From JANLUX01 sp031366005 (GTDB lineage: Bacteria; Bacteroidota; Bacteroidia; AKYH767-A; OLB10), in contig JANLZB010000094.1 in NCBI GenBank assembly GCA_031366005.1, positions 1-64,000 of the forward strand: a stretch of DNA of 64,000 bases. The letters are read 5' to 3'. Positions within the stretch are counted from its first letter, which is position 1; each line of letters starts with the position of its first letter. This document shows, in pieces, positions 26,132 to 35,547 of the stretch. The position numbers and the translations under genes are program-made. The notes under the pieces were generated by a model, which ran no database searches, had not been told where the DNA came from, and worked only from the letters and a program-made list of their open reading frames with translations.

Positions 26132-26953
26132 TTAAAAAGTATATTCAAAAACATTTCCTTTTCTGTTCATAAAATGTTTGATGTTAACACAAAGTACTGG
26201 TATCTGTAATTCGTTGGCTACAAGTTTTTGTTCATCAACACCCATAATATAATCAGTAATATTTGTTTCAGGATCAATGGTGGTAACAAGCAAATCAGCA
26301 TTAACCGTTTTGGCATGTTGCAACACTTCTTTGTATTTAGAAGTAGAATACGTTCCGGTTTCAACAAAAGAAATATTATTATCTCTTAAAAAAGCTTTGA
26401 AATACTGAAGGTTATTATCAATCTTGTTTTGAATAAAATTATCTTTTGCTTCCTGGGCAACAAGATAAAAAGCAGCATTGAATTTTTCATTTAATGTTTG
26501 TAACAGAGGAAGCATTTGTTTTACCTCGCGGGTAAAATCAACAGGAACGAGAATTTTTTTAACAGGCGCATAAGGTTTTTGCTGCACCACAATATAGGGT
26601 GTTTCAGAATTGGTGATAACCTTCATTGCACGACTGCCAATAATACGTTGCATGCCTGTAATGCCATGTGTACCCATCACAATCAAGCCTGCTTCCACCT
26701 CTGCAGCAGTACTGCCTATCTCATCAAAAATATTTCCAGGCTTTACAAGTGTTTCTAAAGAAGCGCTTGTTTGTGCTTTATATTTTTGTAAAAGAAGATT
26801 AAGCTTCTCATTAGCTTCGTTAAAATTTTTATCAGATGCAATTACATGAAATACAATAATGTTATTTACTCCAAGTACATCCGTTAAACCGATTGCATAT
26901 TTCATGGCATTTTCAGTGACAGGAGTAAAATCAATAGGAACAAGAATTTTCAT
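26132..26953 (-). CDS. Tandem universal stress protein (two UspA domains)
   Basis: The 273-residue protein contains two UspA domains. The first (about 1-130) starts MKILVPIDFTPVTENAM and has the GTHGITGMQRIIGSRAMKVI nucleotide loop (G-x2-G-x9-GS). The second (about 131-270) starts KKILVPVDFTREVKQM. This tandem form is common in Bacteroidota, usually with ATP binding mainly by one domain. It lies alone between asnB and a response regulator. Confidence 0.9.
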   Translation of the reverse strand: MKILVPIDFTPVTENAMKYAIGLTDVLGVNNIIVFHVIASDKNFNEANEKLNLLLQKYKAQTSASLETLVKPGNIFDEIGSTAAEVEAGLIVMGTHGITGMQRIIGSRAMKVITNSETPYIVVQQKPYAPVKKILVPVDFTREVKQMLPLLQTLNEKFNAAFYLVAQEAKDNFIQNKIDNNLQYFKAFLRDNNISFVETGTYSTSKYKEVLQHAKTVNADLLVTTIDPETNITDYIMGVDEQKLVANELQIPVLCVNIKHFMNRKGNVFEYTF

Positions 26954-27098
26954 AGATTGATAAATGAGTTTGCAAAGATTATAAAATAATTCATTTTTAG
27001 CTAAATGATTTGATCATGCATAGTGATAATTCAAATATTAATAAGACAAAGTGAGTTGTAAAAAAGGTCAATAAAAAGTTGGGGTATTAATGCTCTTT

Positions 27099-27464
27099 CT
27101 AAGCAGCAATTGCAAGATATTTTTTTACGGCACCTCTCAATTGATCAAGTGTAAATGGTTTGCTCAGCCATTCATCAGCAGGAACTTTTTCTGATAATGT
27201 TTCCCGATGTTCTACTAATCCGGTTACAACTATTACAGGTATATGTTTTGTGATCGGGTTGTTTTTAATAAACTGAACAAATGCAAATCCATCCGGTTCA
27301 GGCAGGTAAAGATCAGTGATAACGAGGCTTAGATTTTCTGAAGCCAGAAATTGTTTTGCATCGTTTACATTATCTGCTTTTAATACTTCAATTCCAATAT
27401 TCTCAAGCACAGTGGACATTGCTTCAAGCATGAAATGTTCATCTTCAACAATTAAGATTTTCAT
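27099..27464 (-). CDS. Single-domain response regulator
   Basis: The 121-residue protein is a bare receiver domain: acidic pocket EDE (residues 7-9), phosphoacceptor D51 (VITDLYLP), Thr/Ser switch in PVIVVTGL and Lys in LSKPF near 103. No output domain follows. No kinase lies next to it, so its partner is unknown. Confidence 0.9.
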   Translation of the reverse strand: MKILIVEDEHFMLEAMSTVLENIGIEVLKADNVNDAKQFLASENLSLVITDLYLPEPDGFAFVQFIKNNPITKHIPVIVVTGLVEHRETLSEKVPADEWLSKPFTLDQLRGAVKKYLAIAA

Positions 27465-27555
27465 ATTGTGTTATTAAATTTCAGATCAAACATACTTAAT
27501 TTTTTATTTTTTTTAAACATATACTTACATTTTTTCAGTTAATTTTATAATTCAT

Positions 27556-29646
27556 TTATTTCATTTTTTTCTCTGCAGGGTCAATGTACACAAGATTATT
27601 CAACTCCGCAATTGTTTTCACATTTCCAAATCTTATCTCTGCCTTGTCTTCTTTTATCTGCTCCACTATACCAATTACTCTTCCATTACGGAGACGAACA
27701 GTACTTCCGCGTTTTATATTTATACGATTAGCTTTTAATATTTCCTCCTGTTTTAATTCTTCTTTTGCAGTGAGAATTTTTTTGCGGTCGTTAAGTGAAG
27801 CATTGTATTTGTTAAGTACTTCATTTTTATTCTTCGCTAATTTCCATTCATGTACAAACTTTTTAAATTTTTCTTCCAGTTGATTCATCACACGTAATTC
27901 TTTCTGACGGATTCGTTCTGATTGTTCAAGATGCTTTTCTTCCTGTGTGCTTAAATTTTTCTGGTAACGCTGCATCATTTCGTGCAAACGTTTTTCATTT
28001 GTTTTGCTTTCTGCAAGAATGCGGTTCAACTCACCTTTTTCCAGTTCCATTTTATTGAGCGTTTGCTCAAGGAGTAAACTATTACTCTTTACTTTTTTCT
28101 TTGCTTTTTTAATAACATGAAATGGCAAACCACTTCTTTCAGCAACAACAAAAGTGTAAGAACTTCCCGGCTTACCCATTTCCAAACGAAATTGCGGTTC
28201 CAGTTTTTTTGCATCAAATGCCATCGAGCCATTTATAATTCCAGGCGTACGATCAGCCAGCACTTTCAAGTTCATGTAATGCGTAGTGATGATTCCAAAA
28301 GCTTTTCGCTGATTTAATTCTTCTAAGATTGCTTCTGCCAAGGCTCCTCCTAAATCAGGATCGGTTCCTGTACCGAATTCATCAATAAGAAATAAAGTAT
28401 CAGCACCCGCCCGTTGTAAAAACATTCGCATGTGCTTCAACCGTGAGCTGTAAGTACTCAGCTCAAACTCCAATGATTGTGAATCTCCTATATCAACCAT
28501 GATATTTTTGAAAAAACCAAACCGGCTGTTTTCATCTGTAGTTGTCAGCAAACCACTCTGTAACATCATCTGCAATAAGCCTACAGTTTTCATGCACACC
28601 GTTTTGCCTCCTGCATTCGGCCCGCTGATTACAAGGATGCGTTGTGTATCATCCAATTTTAAATCAAACGGAATAGTTGCTTTGCCTGATAGTTTATTAA
28701 AAAGATAGAGTAGGGGATGACGTGCTTCGCGTAAATCAATATGAGGATTTGAATTAACAAACGGAAGTGACGCATTCAGTTTCAGAGCTAATCTTCCTTT
28801 TGCTGCTGTAAAATCAAAGTATGCAATGTGTCCAGCATATTGAGAAATAGTTAAATGATACTTCCGGAGATTTTCAGTTAACTCTTTCAGTATTCGAAAA
28901 ATTTCCTGTTGTTCTTCCGCTGCTAACTCGTATAAATGATTATTGATAGAAATTGTTTCTTCCGGTTCAATGTAACAGGTTTTTCCTGTGGCTGATAAAT
29001 CATGAATGATACCTTTAGCGCTTCTTTTATGTTCTGCAAGAATTGAAATCACTCTTCGTCCGTTTTTCCAGCTTTCTTCAGCATCTGTTAACCAGCCATT
29101 CTTGCGGTATTTATTCATTACAGAATTATAAACCTGATCGGATTCTGTGCGTTTACGCGAAATAGTTTTACGTATAGCTGAAAGCTCAGGCGAGGCATTG
29201 CTTCGTACAACACCGGTATCATCCAAAACATTTTCTATTTCTTTAATTATTGCAGGTTCAAATACTGTATCAACAATTATCTTTTGCAACAACAAATATT
29301 TCTCTTCCCTTGCTTTGAAAAAATCAAAAATGTTTTTCATGATCACAGTTGTTTTGTACAACTGCATAAACTGTTGTGCATTTAAAACTGAATTGCGTAT
29401 GCTTAACAACTTTAATTCCTGTGACACATCAGGATAACCTTCGATCTGTAATGGCTCCGCATTAGAAATGATTTTTCTGAATTCTTCTGTCTGTTCAAGT
29501 AAGGTAACTGCTTCAGAAAAATCGGCAGTAGGTTTCAGTTGTTGTGCTAATTTTTTTCCTGCCAACCCAATACATTCTTCTTCAAGCAACTGCCTTATCT
29601 TTTCAAATTCACTAACCAGCAAAGAATTGAGAGGAAATATTTTCAT
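27556..29646 (-). CDS. mutS2: MutS2-family ATPase without Smr domain
   Basis: The start chosen (29646, MKIFPLNSLL) gives 696 residues; the longer open frame begins 33 codons earlier inside an intergenic repeat tract and is unlikely. The protein has a MutS core, with DNA-clamp coiled coils and the Walker A GPNAGGKT, DEFGTGTDP and TTHYMNLK motifs. It ends with a KOW-like segment (RLRNGRVIGIVEQI) but has no C-terminal Smr nuclease domain. It may act in recombination control or ribosome rescue like other MutS2. Confidence 0.9.
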   Translation of the reverse strand: MKIFPLNSLLVSEFEKIRQLLEEECIGLAGKKLAQQLKPTADFSEAVTLLEQTEEFRKIISNAEPLQIEGYPDVSQELKLLSIRNSVLNAQQFMQLYKTTVIMKNIFDFFKAREEKYLLLQKIIVDTVFEPAIIKEIENVLDDTGVVRSNASPELSAIRKTISRKRTESDQVYNSVMNKYRKNGWLTDAEESWKNGRRVISILAEHKRSAKGIIHDLSATGKTCYIEPEETISINNHLYELAAEEQQEIFRILKELTENLRKYHLTISQYAGHIAYFDFTAAKGRLALKLNASLPFVNSNPHIDLREARHPLLYLFNKLSGKATIPFDLKLDDTQRILVISGPNAGGKTVCMKTVGLLQMMLQSGLLTTTDENSRFGFFKNIMVDIGDSQSLEFELSTYSSRLKHMRMFLQRAGADTLFLIDEFGTGTDPDLGGALAEAILEELNQRKAFGIITTHYMNLKVLADRTPGIINGSMAFDAKKLEPQFRLEMGKPGSSYTFVVAERSGLPFHVIKKAKKKVKSNSLLLEQTLNKMELEKGELNRILAESKTNEKRLHEMMQRYQKNLSTQEEKHLEQSERIRQKELRVMNQLEEKFKKFVHEWKLAKNKNEVLNKYNASLNDRKKILTAKEELKQEEILKANRINIKRGSTVRLRNGRVIGIVEQIKEDKAEIRFGNVKTIAELNNLVYIDPAEKKMK

Positions 29647-29650
29647 AACA

Positions 29651-29730
29651 TCTACGAATACGAATAGCGTACGAATATACGAATGGTGCGCGCAAGCATT
29701 GGTATATTCGTTTTGATTCGCATTGACGTA
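29651..29730. repeat. TACGAATATACGAAT repeat tract upstream of mutS2
   Basis: Words TACGAATACGAATAGCG, ACGAATATACGAATG and their complement TATATTCG make an imperfect hairpin between the divergent mutS2 and transketolase genes. The same words occur at 16793-16853. The first 33 codons of the longer mutS2 frame fall in and beside this tract, which argues for the downstream start. Confidence 0.6.
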
Positions 29731-29812
29731 AATCTTTTTATTCACATCTTTTTAAAAGTTAATGCCACACTGATTAATCCCTTTAATTTTACGCACTTAA
29801 AATATTTCTCCT

Positions 29813-30658
29813 ATGGCTGATATTGCCTATCTTAAAAAATTTGCTACACAGGTACGCAGAGATATACTCCAAATGGTTCATGGTCCACAAAGCGGTCATC
29901 CGGGCGGTTCACTTGGCTGCACAGATTTTTTTACTGTGATGTATAACGAAATTCTGCATCATAGAAATAACCCTTTTAACATGGATGGTGTAGATGAAGA
30001 TTTATTTTTTCTAAGCAATGGACACATTTCTCCTGTTTGGTACAGTGTGCTTGCCCGGACTGGTTATTTTGATGTAAAAGAGCTTGCAACCTTTCGTAAA
30101 ATCAATTCACGTTTGCAGGGACATCCTGCCACGCATGAAGGTTTGCCTGGAATCCGTGTTGCATCAGGATCATTAGGACAAGGGTTATCAGTTGCTGTTG
30201 GAGCTGCACACGCCAAGAAATTAAACAACGATAATTTTTTAGTTTATAGCTTGCATGGTGATGGAGAACTGCAGGAAGGACAAATTTGGGAAGCTGTGAT
30301 GTATGCTGCCGCAAAAAAAGTCGATAATCTGATTTCAACGGTTGACGTAAATGGTCAGCAGATTGATGGCGCAACAAAAGATGTTTTACCAATTGGCGAT
30401 TTGAAACCTAAGTGGGAAGCATTTGGATGGATGGTATTGGAAATGGATGGAAATAATCTGGAAGAAGTGTTGAATACTTTAAATCATGCAAAAACGTTAA
30501 CAGGAAAAGGACAGCCAATTGTTATATTGATGAATACAATTATGGGATATGGAGTTGATTTTATGATGCACACACATAAGTGGCATGGTGTAGCTCCTAA
30601 CAATGAACAGCTTGAAACAGCACTTGCACAATTAGAAGAATCGCTTGGTGATTATTAA
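29813..30658 (+). CDS. Transketolase, N-terminal (TPP-binding) subunit
   Basis: The 281-residue protein is the thiamine-pyrophosphate half of a split transketolase. Motifs include the SGHPGGSLGCTDFF loop, HISPVWYSVLARTGY, GSLGQGLSVAVGAA and the TPP/Mg motif GDGELQEGQIWEA. The C-terminal half is encoded 2 kb downstream, after a vWA gene and a toxin-antitoxin-like pair. It acts in the pentose phosphate pathway with rpe. Confidence 0.95.
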   Translation: MADIAYLKKFATQVRRDILQMVHGPQSGHPGGSLGCTDFFTVMYNEILHHRNNPFNMDGVDEDLFFLSNGHISPVWYSVLARTGYFDVKELATFRKINSRLQGHPATHEGLPGIRVASGSLGQGLSVAVGAAHAKKLNNDNFLVYSLHGDGELQEGQIWEAVMYAAAKKVDNLISTVDVNGQQIDGATKDVLPIGDLKPKWEAFGWMVLEMDGNNLEEVLNTLNHAKTLTGKGQPIVILMNTIMGYGVDFMMHTHKWHGVAPNNEQLETALAQLEESLGDY

Positions 30659-30668
30659 AACTGAAAAA

Positions 30669-32105
30669 ATGAATTGTTTAAACGCAAAGACGCATAGGCG
30701 CGAAGATTTACTTTGCGTCTTTGCGTCTTTGCGTTTCATTTTTTTTTTAGTTTTAATTAATTTATTTTTTCATTCTTCCGATGGTTTTTCTCAAACATCA
30801 GTAAAACAAAAGAAGCAACTCACTCGAATTCTTTTTTTATTCGATGCTTCGCAAAGCATGTATGCAAAGTGGGAGACAAATACCAAGTTTGAAATTGCGA
30901 AAAAATTATTGGGTGAGATGGTGGATAGTCTTCAACCGATTGATGATCTGGAATTAGCGTTGAGAGTATATGGTCATACCAAACGTTATCCTCCGCAGGA
31001 TTGTGATGACACACGATTGGAGGTTCCGTTTGGAAAGCAAAATGGTTTTCATATTAAAAAACGTTTAAGTGAAATTAGTCCTAGCGGAACCACACCTATC
31101 GCACGTTCTCTTGAAGAGAGTGGAAAGGATTTTCCACAAACACCTGCACGAAATATTATCATTTTAATTACAGATGGAATTGAAGAATGTAATGGTGACC
31201 CATGTGCAGTTTCTGCTGCTTTACAGAAAAAGGGGATCGCTCTCAAACCTTTTGTAATTGGATTAGGTGTGAATAAAGATTTTTTAAAATTTTTTGAATG
31301 CGTGGGAACTTATTTTGATGCTGCTGACGAAACTTCTTTTAAAAACATTTTGAATGTTGTAATAACACAAGCACTCAACAACACTACTGTACAGGTTAAT
31401 TTGCTTGACACATATCATAAACCAACCGAAACAAATGTTGGAATGACTTTTTATGATGAATTCACCGGAGCCATCCGTTATGATTTTGTGCATACAATGA
31501 ATGGAATGGGTTTGCCCGATACGCTGCAAATTGATCCTTTAGGAAAATACCGGATTGTTGTTCATACAATTCCTTCTGTAGAAAAAGATAGCGTAACTCT
31601 CAACATGGGTAAGCATAATATCATTGGTATTTCAACTCCGCAGGGTGATCTGAATTTAAAGCTCGAAGGAAGTTATGATTACAAAAAGCTGCAATGCATC
31701 ATTCGCAAACATGATGAGATGCAAACATTAAATATCCAGGAATTTAATACCTCTGAACGATACCTTACCGGTAAATATGATCTGGAAATTCTTTCGTTAC
31801 CAAGAATAAATTTAGAAAGCGTTGATATCAGTCAAAGTAAAACCACCAATGTACAAATTCCTAATCCAGGTATTGTAACATTGATTTCCAATGCTCCCGG
31901 TTACGGAGGAATTTATCTTGAAGAAAAAAATGAATTGAAGTTGATTTACACCTTGGCACAAAACAGTGTAAAGGAAACTGTAGTGTTGCAGCCCGGAGCG
32001 TACAGGGTTATATTCCGGCCGAAAAATTCTCAATTAGCACTTTATACAATTGATAAAAGTTTCAGGATAACATCCGGTAATAGTACATCGGTCACGATTA
32101 ATTAA
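30669..32105 (+). CDS. von Willebrand A-domain protein with repeat-derived N-terminus
   Basis: The protein (about 478 residues from the ATG at 30669) has a vWA domain with an intact MIDAS: DASQS (DxSxS), Thr in SGTTPIARS, and Asp in LITDGIEE. A beta-rich C-terminal part of unknown function follows. An export signal (FFLVLINLFFHSSDGFSQ) is visible, but the codons before it lie in an intergenic inverted repeat. Possible starts are ATG 30645 (overlapping the transketolase stop), ATG 30669, or TTG 30729, which would give a clean signal peptide. It is probably exported and binds a ligand through a metal ion. Confidence 0.75.
   Translation: MNCLNAKTHRREDLLCVFASLRFIFFLVLINLFFHSSDGFSQTSVKQKKQLTRILFLFDASQSMYAKWETNTKFEIAKKLLGEMVDSLQPIDDLELALRVYGHTKRYPPQDCDDTRLEVPFGKQNGFHIKKRLSEISPSGTTPIARSLEESGKDFPQTPARNIIILITDGIEECNGDPCAVSAALQKKGIALKPFVIGLGVNKDFLKFFECVGTYFDAADETSFKNILNVVITQALNNTTVQVNLLDTYHKPTETNVGMTFYDEFTGAIRYDFVHTMNGMGLPDTLQIDPLGKYRIVVHTIPSVEKDSVTLNMGKHNIIGISTPQGDLNLKLEGSYDYKKLQCIIRKHDEMQTLNIQEFNTSERYLTGKYDLEILSLPRINLESVDISQSKTTNVQIPNPGIVTLISNAPGYGGIYLEEKNELKLIYTLAQNSVKETVVLQPGAYRVIFRPKNSQLALYTIDKSFRITSGNSTSVTIN
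30680..30736. repeat. CGCAAAGACGC inverted repeat inside the 5' end of the vWA gene
   Basis: AAACGCAAAGACGC at 30680-30693 and onward to 30705 pairs with the right arm 30711-30736 (26 bp with three mismatches) around a 5-nt loop. CTTTGCGTCTTTGCG words belong to a repeat widespread in Bacteroidota intergenic DNA. It overlaps the 5' codons of the vWA frame. Confidence 0.8.
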
Positions 32106-32130
32106 ATTTGTAAGTATCAAATTCTTAAAA

Positions 32131-32385
32131 ATGAGAAGTATAAAAGTTACAATTGATAATGAAAAAAATCTGGCATTGGCTAAAGACTTGCTTAACGCTA
32201 TGAAGTTTGTTATTGAAGTCGAAGATTTGGATGAGAATGATCAAACAGTCAACGATGATTTCAAGTTATCACCAGAAATGCTTGCAGAAATAAAAAGAAG
32301 AAGAAAGGAGTTGCATGATAATCCAGATTTGGGTTTAACATTAGAAGAACTCGGAAGAGAAATACGAGTAAAGTATGGCTTTTAA
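32131..32385 (+). CDS. Small antitoxin-like protein
   Basis: This 84-residue acidic protein precedes a ParE/RelE-like gene and overlaps it by 11 nt. Its N-terminal half is a short beta-alpha unit (KVTIDNEKNLALAKDLLNAM) and its C-terminal half carries a charged helix (LSPEMLAEIKRRRKEL) and a putative toxin-binding tail. No ribbon-helix-helix is clear. The antitoxin call rests on size, charge and gene order. Confidence 0.6.
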   Translation: MRSIKVTIDNEKNLALAKDLLNAMKFVIEVEDLDENDQTVNDDFKLSPEMLAEIKRRRKELHDNPDLGLTLEELGREIRVKYGF

Positions 32386-32680
32386 TTTTCGTATTCATGA
32401 ATTAGCTAAGAAGGAGTTATATGAAAGCATCGAATGGTATGAAGCTAAAGCGGAAGGTTTAGGTAAGGATTTCTATATTGATGTGGAAAAAGAGTTTCGA
32501 AGAATAATTGCAAATCCATTTACATATCCTGAATATGAAGTTGTATTAAGAAAAGCAGTTTTGGTAGAATTTCCTTTCAATATCTTATTTGATTATAAAG
32601 ATAACATTGTCTTTATCCATGCAGTTTTACATCATAAGCGAAGTAATAAAAATGTTTTGAAAAGAAAATTTAAGAATTAA
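32375..32680 (+). CDS. ParE/RelE-family toxin
   Basis: The 101-residue protein shows the ParE/RelE pattern: an N-terminal helix pair (AKKELYESIEWYEAKAEGLG), FRRIIANPFTYP, and a final strand with basic residues (VFIHAVLHHKRS). The target (ribosome-bound mRNA or gyrase) cannot be told. It ends 7 nt before the second transketolase subunit, so the toxin pair sits inside the metabolic operon. Confidence 0.75.
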   Translation: MAFNFRIHELAKKELYESIEWYEAKAEGLGKDFYIDVEKEFRRIIANPFTYPEYEVVLRKAVLVEFPFNILFDYKDNIVFIHAVLHHKRSNKNVLKRKFKN

Positions 32681-32687
32681 TCAGTCA

Positions 32688-33674
32688 ATGAAAAAATATA
32701 CTTACACTGAAAAAAAAGATACACGCTCAGGATTTGGTGCGGGATTGTTAGAGTTAGGAAGAAAGAATCCTAACATTGTTGCACTTTGTGCTGACTTAAC
32801 AGGCTCTTTGAAAATGGATGCATTTGCAAAAGAATTCCCTGATCGGTTTTTCCAGGTTGGAATTGGAGAAGCAAACATGATGGGCATTGCAGCAGGACTA
32901 ACCATAGGAGGTAAGATTCCATTCACAGGAACCTTTGCTAATTTTTCAACGGGACGTGTCTATGATCAGATACGCCAGAGCATTGCTTACTCGGGTAAGA
33001 ATGTAAAAATTTGTGCATCACATGCCGGTGTTACGCTTGGCGAAGATGGAGCAACACACCAGATATTAGAAGACATTGGCATGATGCGTATGCTGCCGCA
33101 CATGGTCGTGATTAATCCTTGTGATTACAATCAAACTAAAGCTGCAACCATTGCAATTGCAGAACATTATGGCCCGGTTTATTTGCGTTTCGGTCGTCCA
33201 ACGGTTCCGGTTTTTACAGATCCAAATCAAAAATTTAAAATTGGTAAAGCAGTAATGATTAATGAAGGAACCGATGTATCAATTTTTGCAACCGGACATT
33301 TAGTGTGGAAAGCTATTGAAGCAGGAGAAATGCTTGCCGCAAAAGGAATTTCTGCAGAGATTATTAATATCCATACCATCAAACCATTGGATGAAAAAGC
33401 AATTCTCGATTCAGTGAGAAAAACACATTGTGTGGTGAGTGCTGAAGAGCATCAGCGCAACGGTGGATTGGGAGATGCTATTGCACAATTATTATCGCGC
33501 ACACATCCAACGCCACAGGAATATGTAGCTGTTAATGATAGCTTTGGTGAAAGCGGACAGCCGGAAGAATTAATGGTGAAGTATGGATTGGATGCACATG
33601 CTATTGTTAAAGCTGTTGAAAAAGTTTTATCACGTAAAGTGCACGAGCCGGAAAAAGTTAATCCGTTTCATTAA
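32688..33674 (+). CDS. Transketolase, C-terminal (pyrimidine-binding) subunit
   Basis: The 328-residue protein has the pyrimidine-binding domain (IVALCADLTGSLKM, IGEANMMGIAAGLTIGGKIPFTG), the DGATHQ active-site loop with His, and the C-terminal transketolase domain (IGKAVMINEGTDVSIFATG). Together with the N-terminal subunit at 29813-30658 it makes one enzyme. It lies immediately after the toxin gene. Confidence 0.94.
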   Translation: MKKYTYTEKKDTRSGFGAGLLELGRKNPNIVALCADLTGSLKMDAFAKEFPDRFFQVGIGEANMMGIAAGLTIGGKIPFTGTFANFSTGRVYDQIRQSIAYSGKNVKICASHAGVTLGEDGATHQILEDIGMMRMLPHMVVINPCDYNQTKAATIAIAEHYGPVYLRFGRPTVPVFTDPNQKFKIGKAVMINEGTDVSIFATGHLVWKAIEAGEMLAAKGISAEIINIHTIKPLDEKAILDSVRKTHCVVSAEEHQRNGGLGDAIAQLLSRTHPTPQEYVAVNDSFGESGQPEELMVKYGLDAHAIVKAVEKVLSRKVHEPEKVNPFH

Positions 33675-33744
33675 ACCATTTCATTTTTTTTCAGTCAATG
33701 GACATTGACTGAACTTTTACTCTTCTCCTTATTTAAATTTTTAT

Positions 33745-34299
33745 ATGGCTGAGTACAGCGATGGTGAGTTATTATTACAATTCAAAAATCCTGATGGAAA
33801 TGCAAGGCACTATGCATTCAATCTGATTGTAAAAAAATACCAGCAGAAACTTTATTATCACATCCGCAAAATGGTGATTGATCACGATGACACGGATGAT
33901 ATACTGCAAAATGTTTTTATCAAAGTATGGAATAGCCTGGATGGATTTCGCGAAGACAGTCAGCTTTACACCTGGATTTATCGTATTGCAACCAATGAAT
34001 GTTTAACTCATCTGAAAAATAAAAAGAAAAGATTTTTTCTGCCTATTGCAGATGTGGAGCACGAATTAAGTGATATGCTCAGCAGCAGTGATAATTTCAG
34101 TGCAGATAAATTGCAACTTAAATTACAACAGGCAATTTTAACATTACCTGAAAAACAAAGACTTGTATTTAACATGCGTTATTATGATGAGATTAAATAT
34201 GAAGACATGTCAGAGATTTTAGGAACTTCGGTAGGCGCATTAAAGGCATCTTATCATCATGCAGTACAGAAAATTGAGAAATTTATTGTGGGTGATTAA
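33745..34299 (+). CDS. ECF-type sigma-70 factor
   Basis: The 184-residue protein has region 2 (HYHIRKMVIDHDDTDDILQNVF) and region 4 (LPEKQRLVFNMRYYDEIKYEDMSEILGTS with an HTH). It directs RNA polymerase to stress promoters. The two following genes look like its membrane-linked partners, in the pattern seen with Bacteroidota ECF operons. Confidence 0.93.
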   Translation: MAEYSDGELLLQFKNPDGNARHYAFNLIVKKYQQKLYYHIRKMVIDHDDTDDILQNVFIKVWNSLDGFREDSQLYTWIYRIATNECLTHLKNKKKRFFLPIADVEHELSDMLSSSDNFSADKLQLKLQQAILTLPEKQRLVFNMRYYDEIKYEDMSEILGTSVGALKASYHHAVQKIEKFIVGD

Positions 34300-34391
34300 A
34301 CTTTATATGTTGTTTGCAATCTTAGATATAAGTAAAATGTGATGAGGTAATTAAATGATGATACAATAAAAATGACAAATACCTATTGACA

Positions 34392-34841
34392 ATGAAAAAT
34401 GATGATGAATTGAAAGATGCACCGGGATTGAGAGGGATGAAAAGAGAAAATCCATTTACAGTTCCTCATGGATATTTTGATTCTTTGAGTTCCAGGATTC
34501 AGGATCGGATAAATGCTCCTCAAGCAATAAGTATTTGGGAAAAATTATTGCTTCCTTTACAACGCCCTGCTTTTGCTTATGTCACCATAACAATTGCAAT
34601 GTTAATTTGTGCAAGTGTTTATTTTACTCAAAAGAAAAATAACGTTGCAACACCACAAGTTGCAGAGGTAAATATTACTGCAGATGATATATACAACTCA
34701 GGCATTATATATGAATATGATGAAAACACCTTGACAGAAGTTTTAGCTGCTAATACATCTACAAAACAATCATCAACTGAATTAGAAGATTACCTGATTG
34801 ATATAAACACTGATGAATCAGATTTAATAAATGAATTATAA
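34392..34841 (+). CDS. Membrane protein of the ECF operon (possible anti-sigma-like)
   Basis: The 149-residue protein starts at ATG 34392 (a TTG six nt upstream is less likely). It has an N-terminal cytosolic part with the recurrent PFTVPHGYFDSL motif, one transmembrane helix (AYVTITIAMLICASVYF) and an acidic Thr/Ser-rich tail. Proteins with this short motif are frequent beside ECF sigma factors in Bacteroidota. Function as an anti-sigma factor is inferred only from context. Confidence 0.6.
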   Translation: MKNDDELKDAPGLRGMKRENPFTVPHGYFDSLSSRIQDRINAPQAISIWEKLLLPLQRPAFAYVTITIAMLICASVYFTQKKNNVATPQVAEVNITADDIYNSGIIYEYDENTLTEVLAANTSTKQSSTELEDYLIDINTDESDLINEL

Positions 34842-34889
34842 AAATACAATTTTGCTATACATCAATTCAACAATACAATTCAAAATGCT

Positions 34890-35378
34890 ATGAAAAAGAT
34901 AATATTATTTCTCCCCCTCTTATTTTGCTTAACCTGGATTACACTTCCGGCACAACGTCCTGGTCCGCCACCACGCGACCGTATGATGGATAGGGGAGAT
35001 CGCAAAGAGCAAATTGAATCCATGAAAATTGCTTTCATCACTAAGAAGTTAGATCTCACACCTGATGAAGCAAAACGTTTCTGGCCTGTTTACAATCAAT
35101 ATACTGATGAGCTTCAGGGATTACGTAAAGATCGCAGAGAGCGTAACCGTGATGCGCGTGAAGATTTGGATAAACTTGGTGATAAAGAAGTTGAAAAATT
35201 AGTGGATGATGAAATTATTTTTCGTCAGCAGGAGATAGATGTGATAAAAAAATATCATGCTCAGTTTAAATCTGTGTTGCCAATTAAGAAAGTAGCAAGG
35301 CTATATCGTGCTGAAGAAGAATTTAAGCGCGAGTTGCTGGAAAGAATAAGAGACAGGAAAGAAGACAGGAGACCATAA
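34890..35378 (+). CDS. Spy/CpxP-like periplasmic protein (sensor of ECF sigma type)
   Basis: The 162-residue protein has a signal peptide (IILFLPLLFCLTWITLPA) and then a helical, charged body. LDLTPDEAKRFWPVYNQY resembles the LTxxQ motif of Spy/CpxP chaperones, and strings of Arg/Asp follow. Similar genes next to ECF factors are usually annotated as sensors of ECF-type sigma factor. It would sense envelope stress in the periplasm. Confidence 0.75.
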   Translation: MKKIILFLPLLFCLTWITLPAQRPGPPPRDRMMDRGDRKEQIESMKIAFITKKLDLTPDEAKRFWPVYNQYTDELQGLRKDRRERNRDAREDLDKLGDKEVEKLVDDEIIFRQQEIDVIKKYHAQFKSVLPIKKVARLYRAEEEFKRELLERIRDRKEDRRP

Positions 35379-35547
35379 TCGTTTTTGGAATGAAAAATTT
35401 ATAGAATTATTTTTCTAGGGTTATAAATGTTTTACGACAAATCCGTTTTTCGATAAGACCAAAGTTGGGAATCAGCCGTCCAAAGCGCATTTAAATGTTG
35501 CATTAAAAAATTTCTCTACATTAGGCGCCTAAACCTCAATAAAAAAT

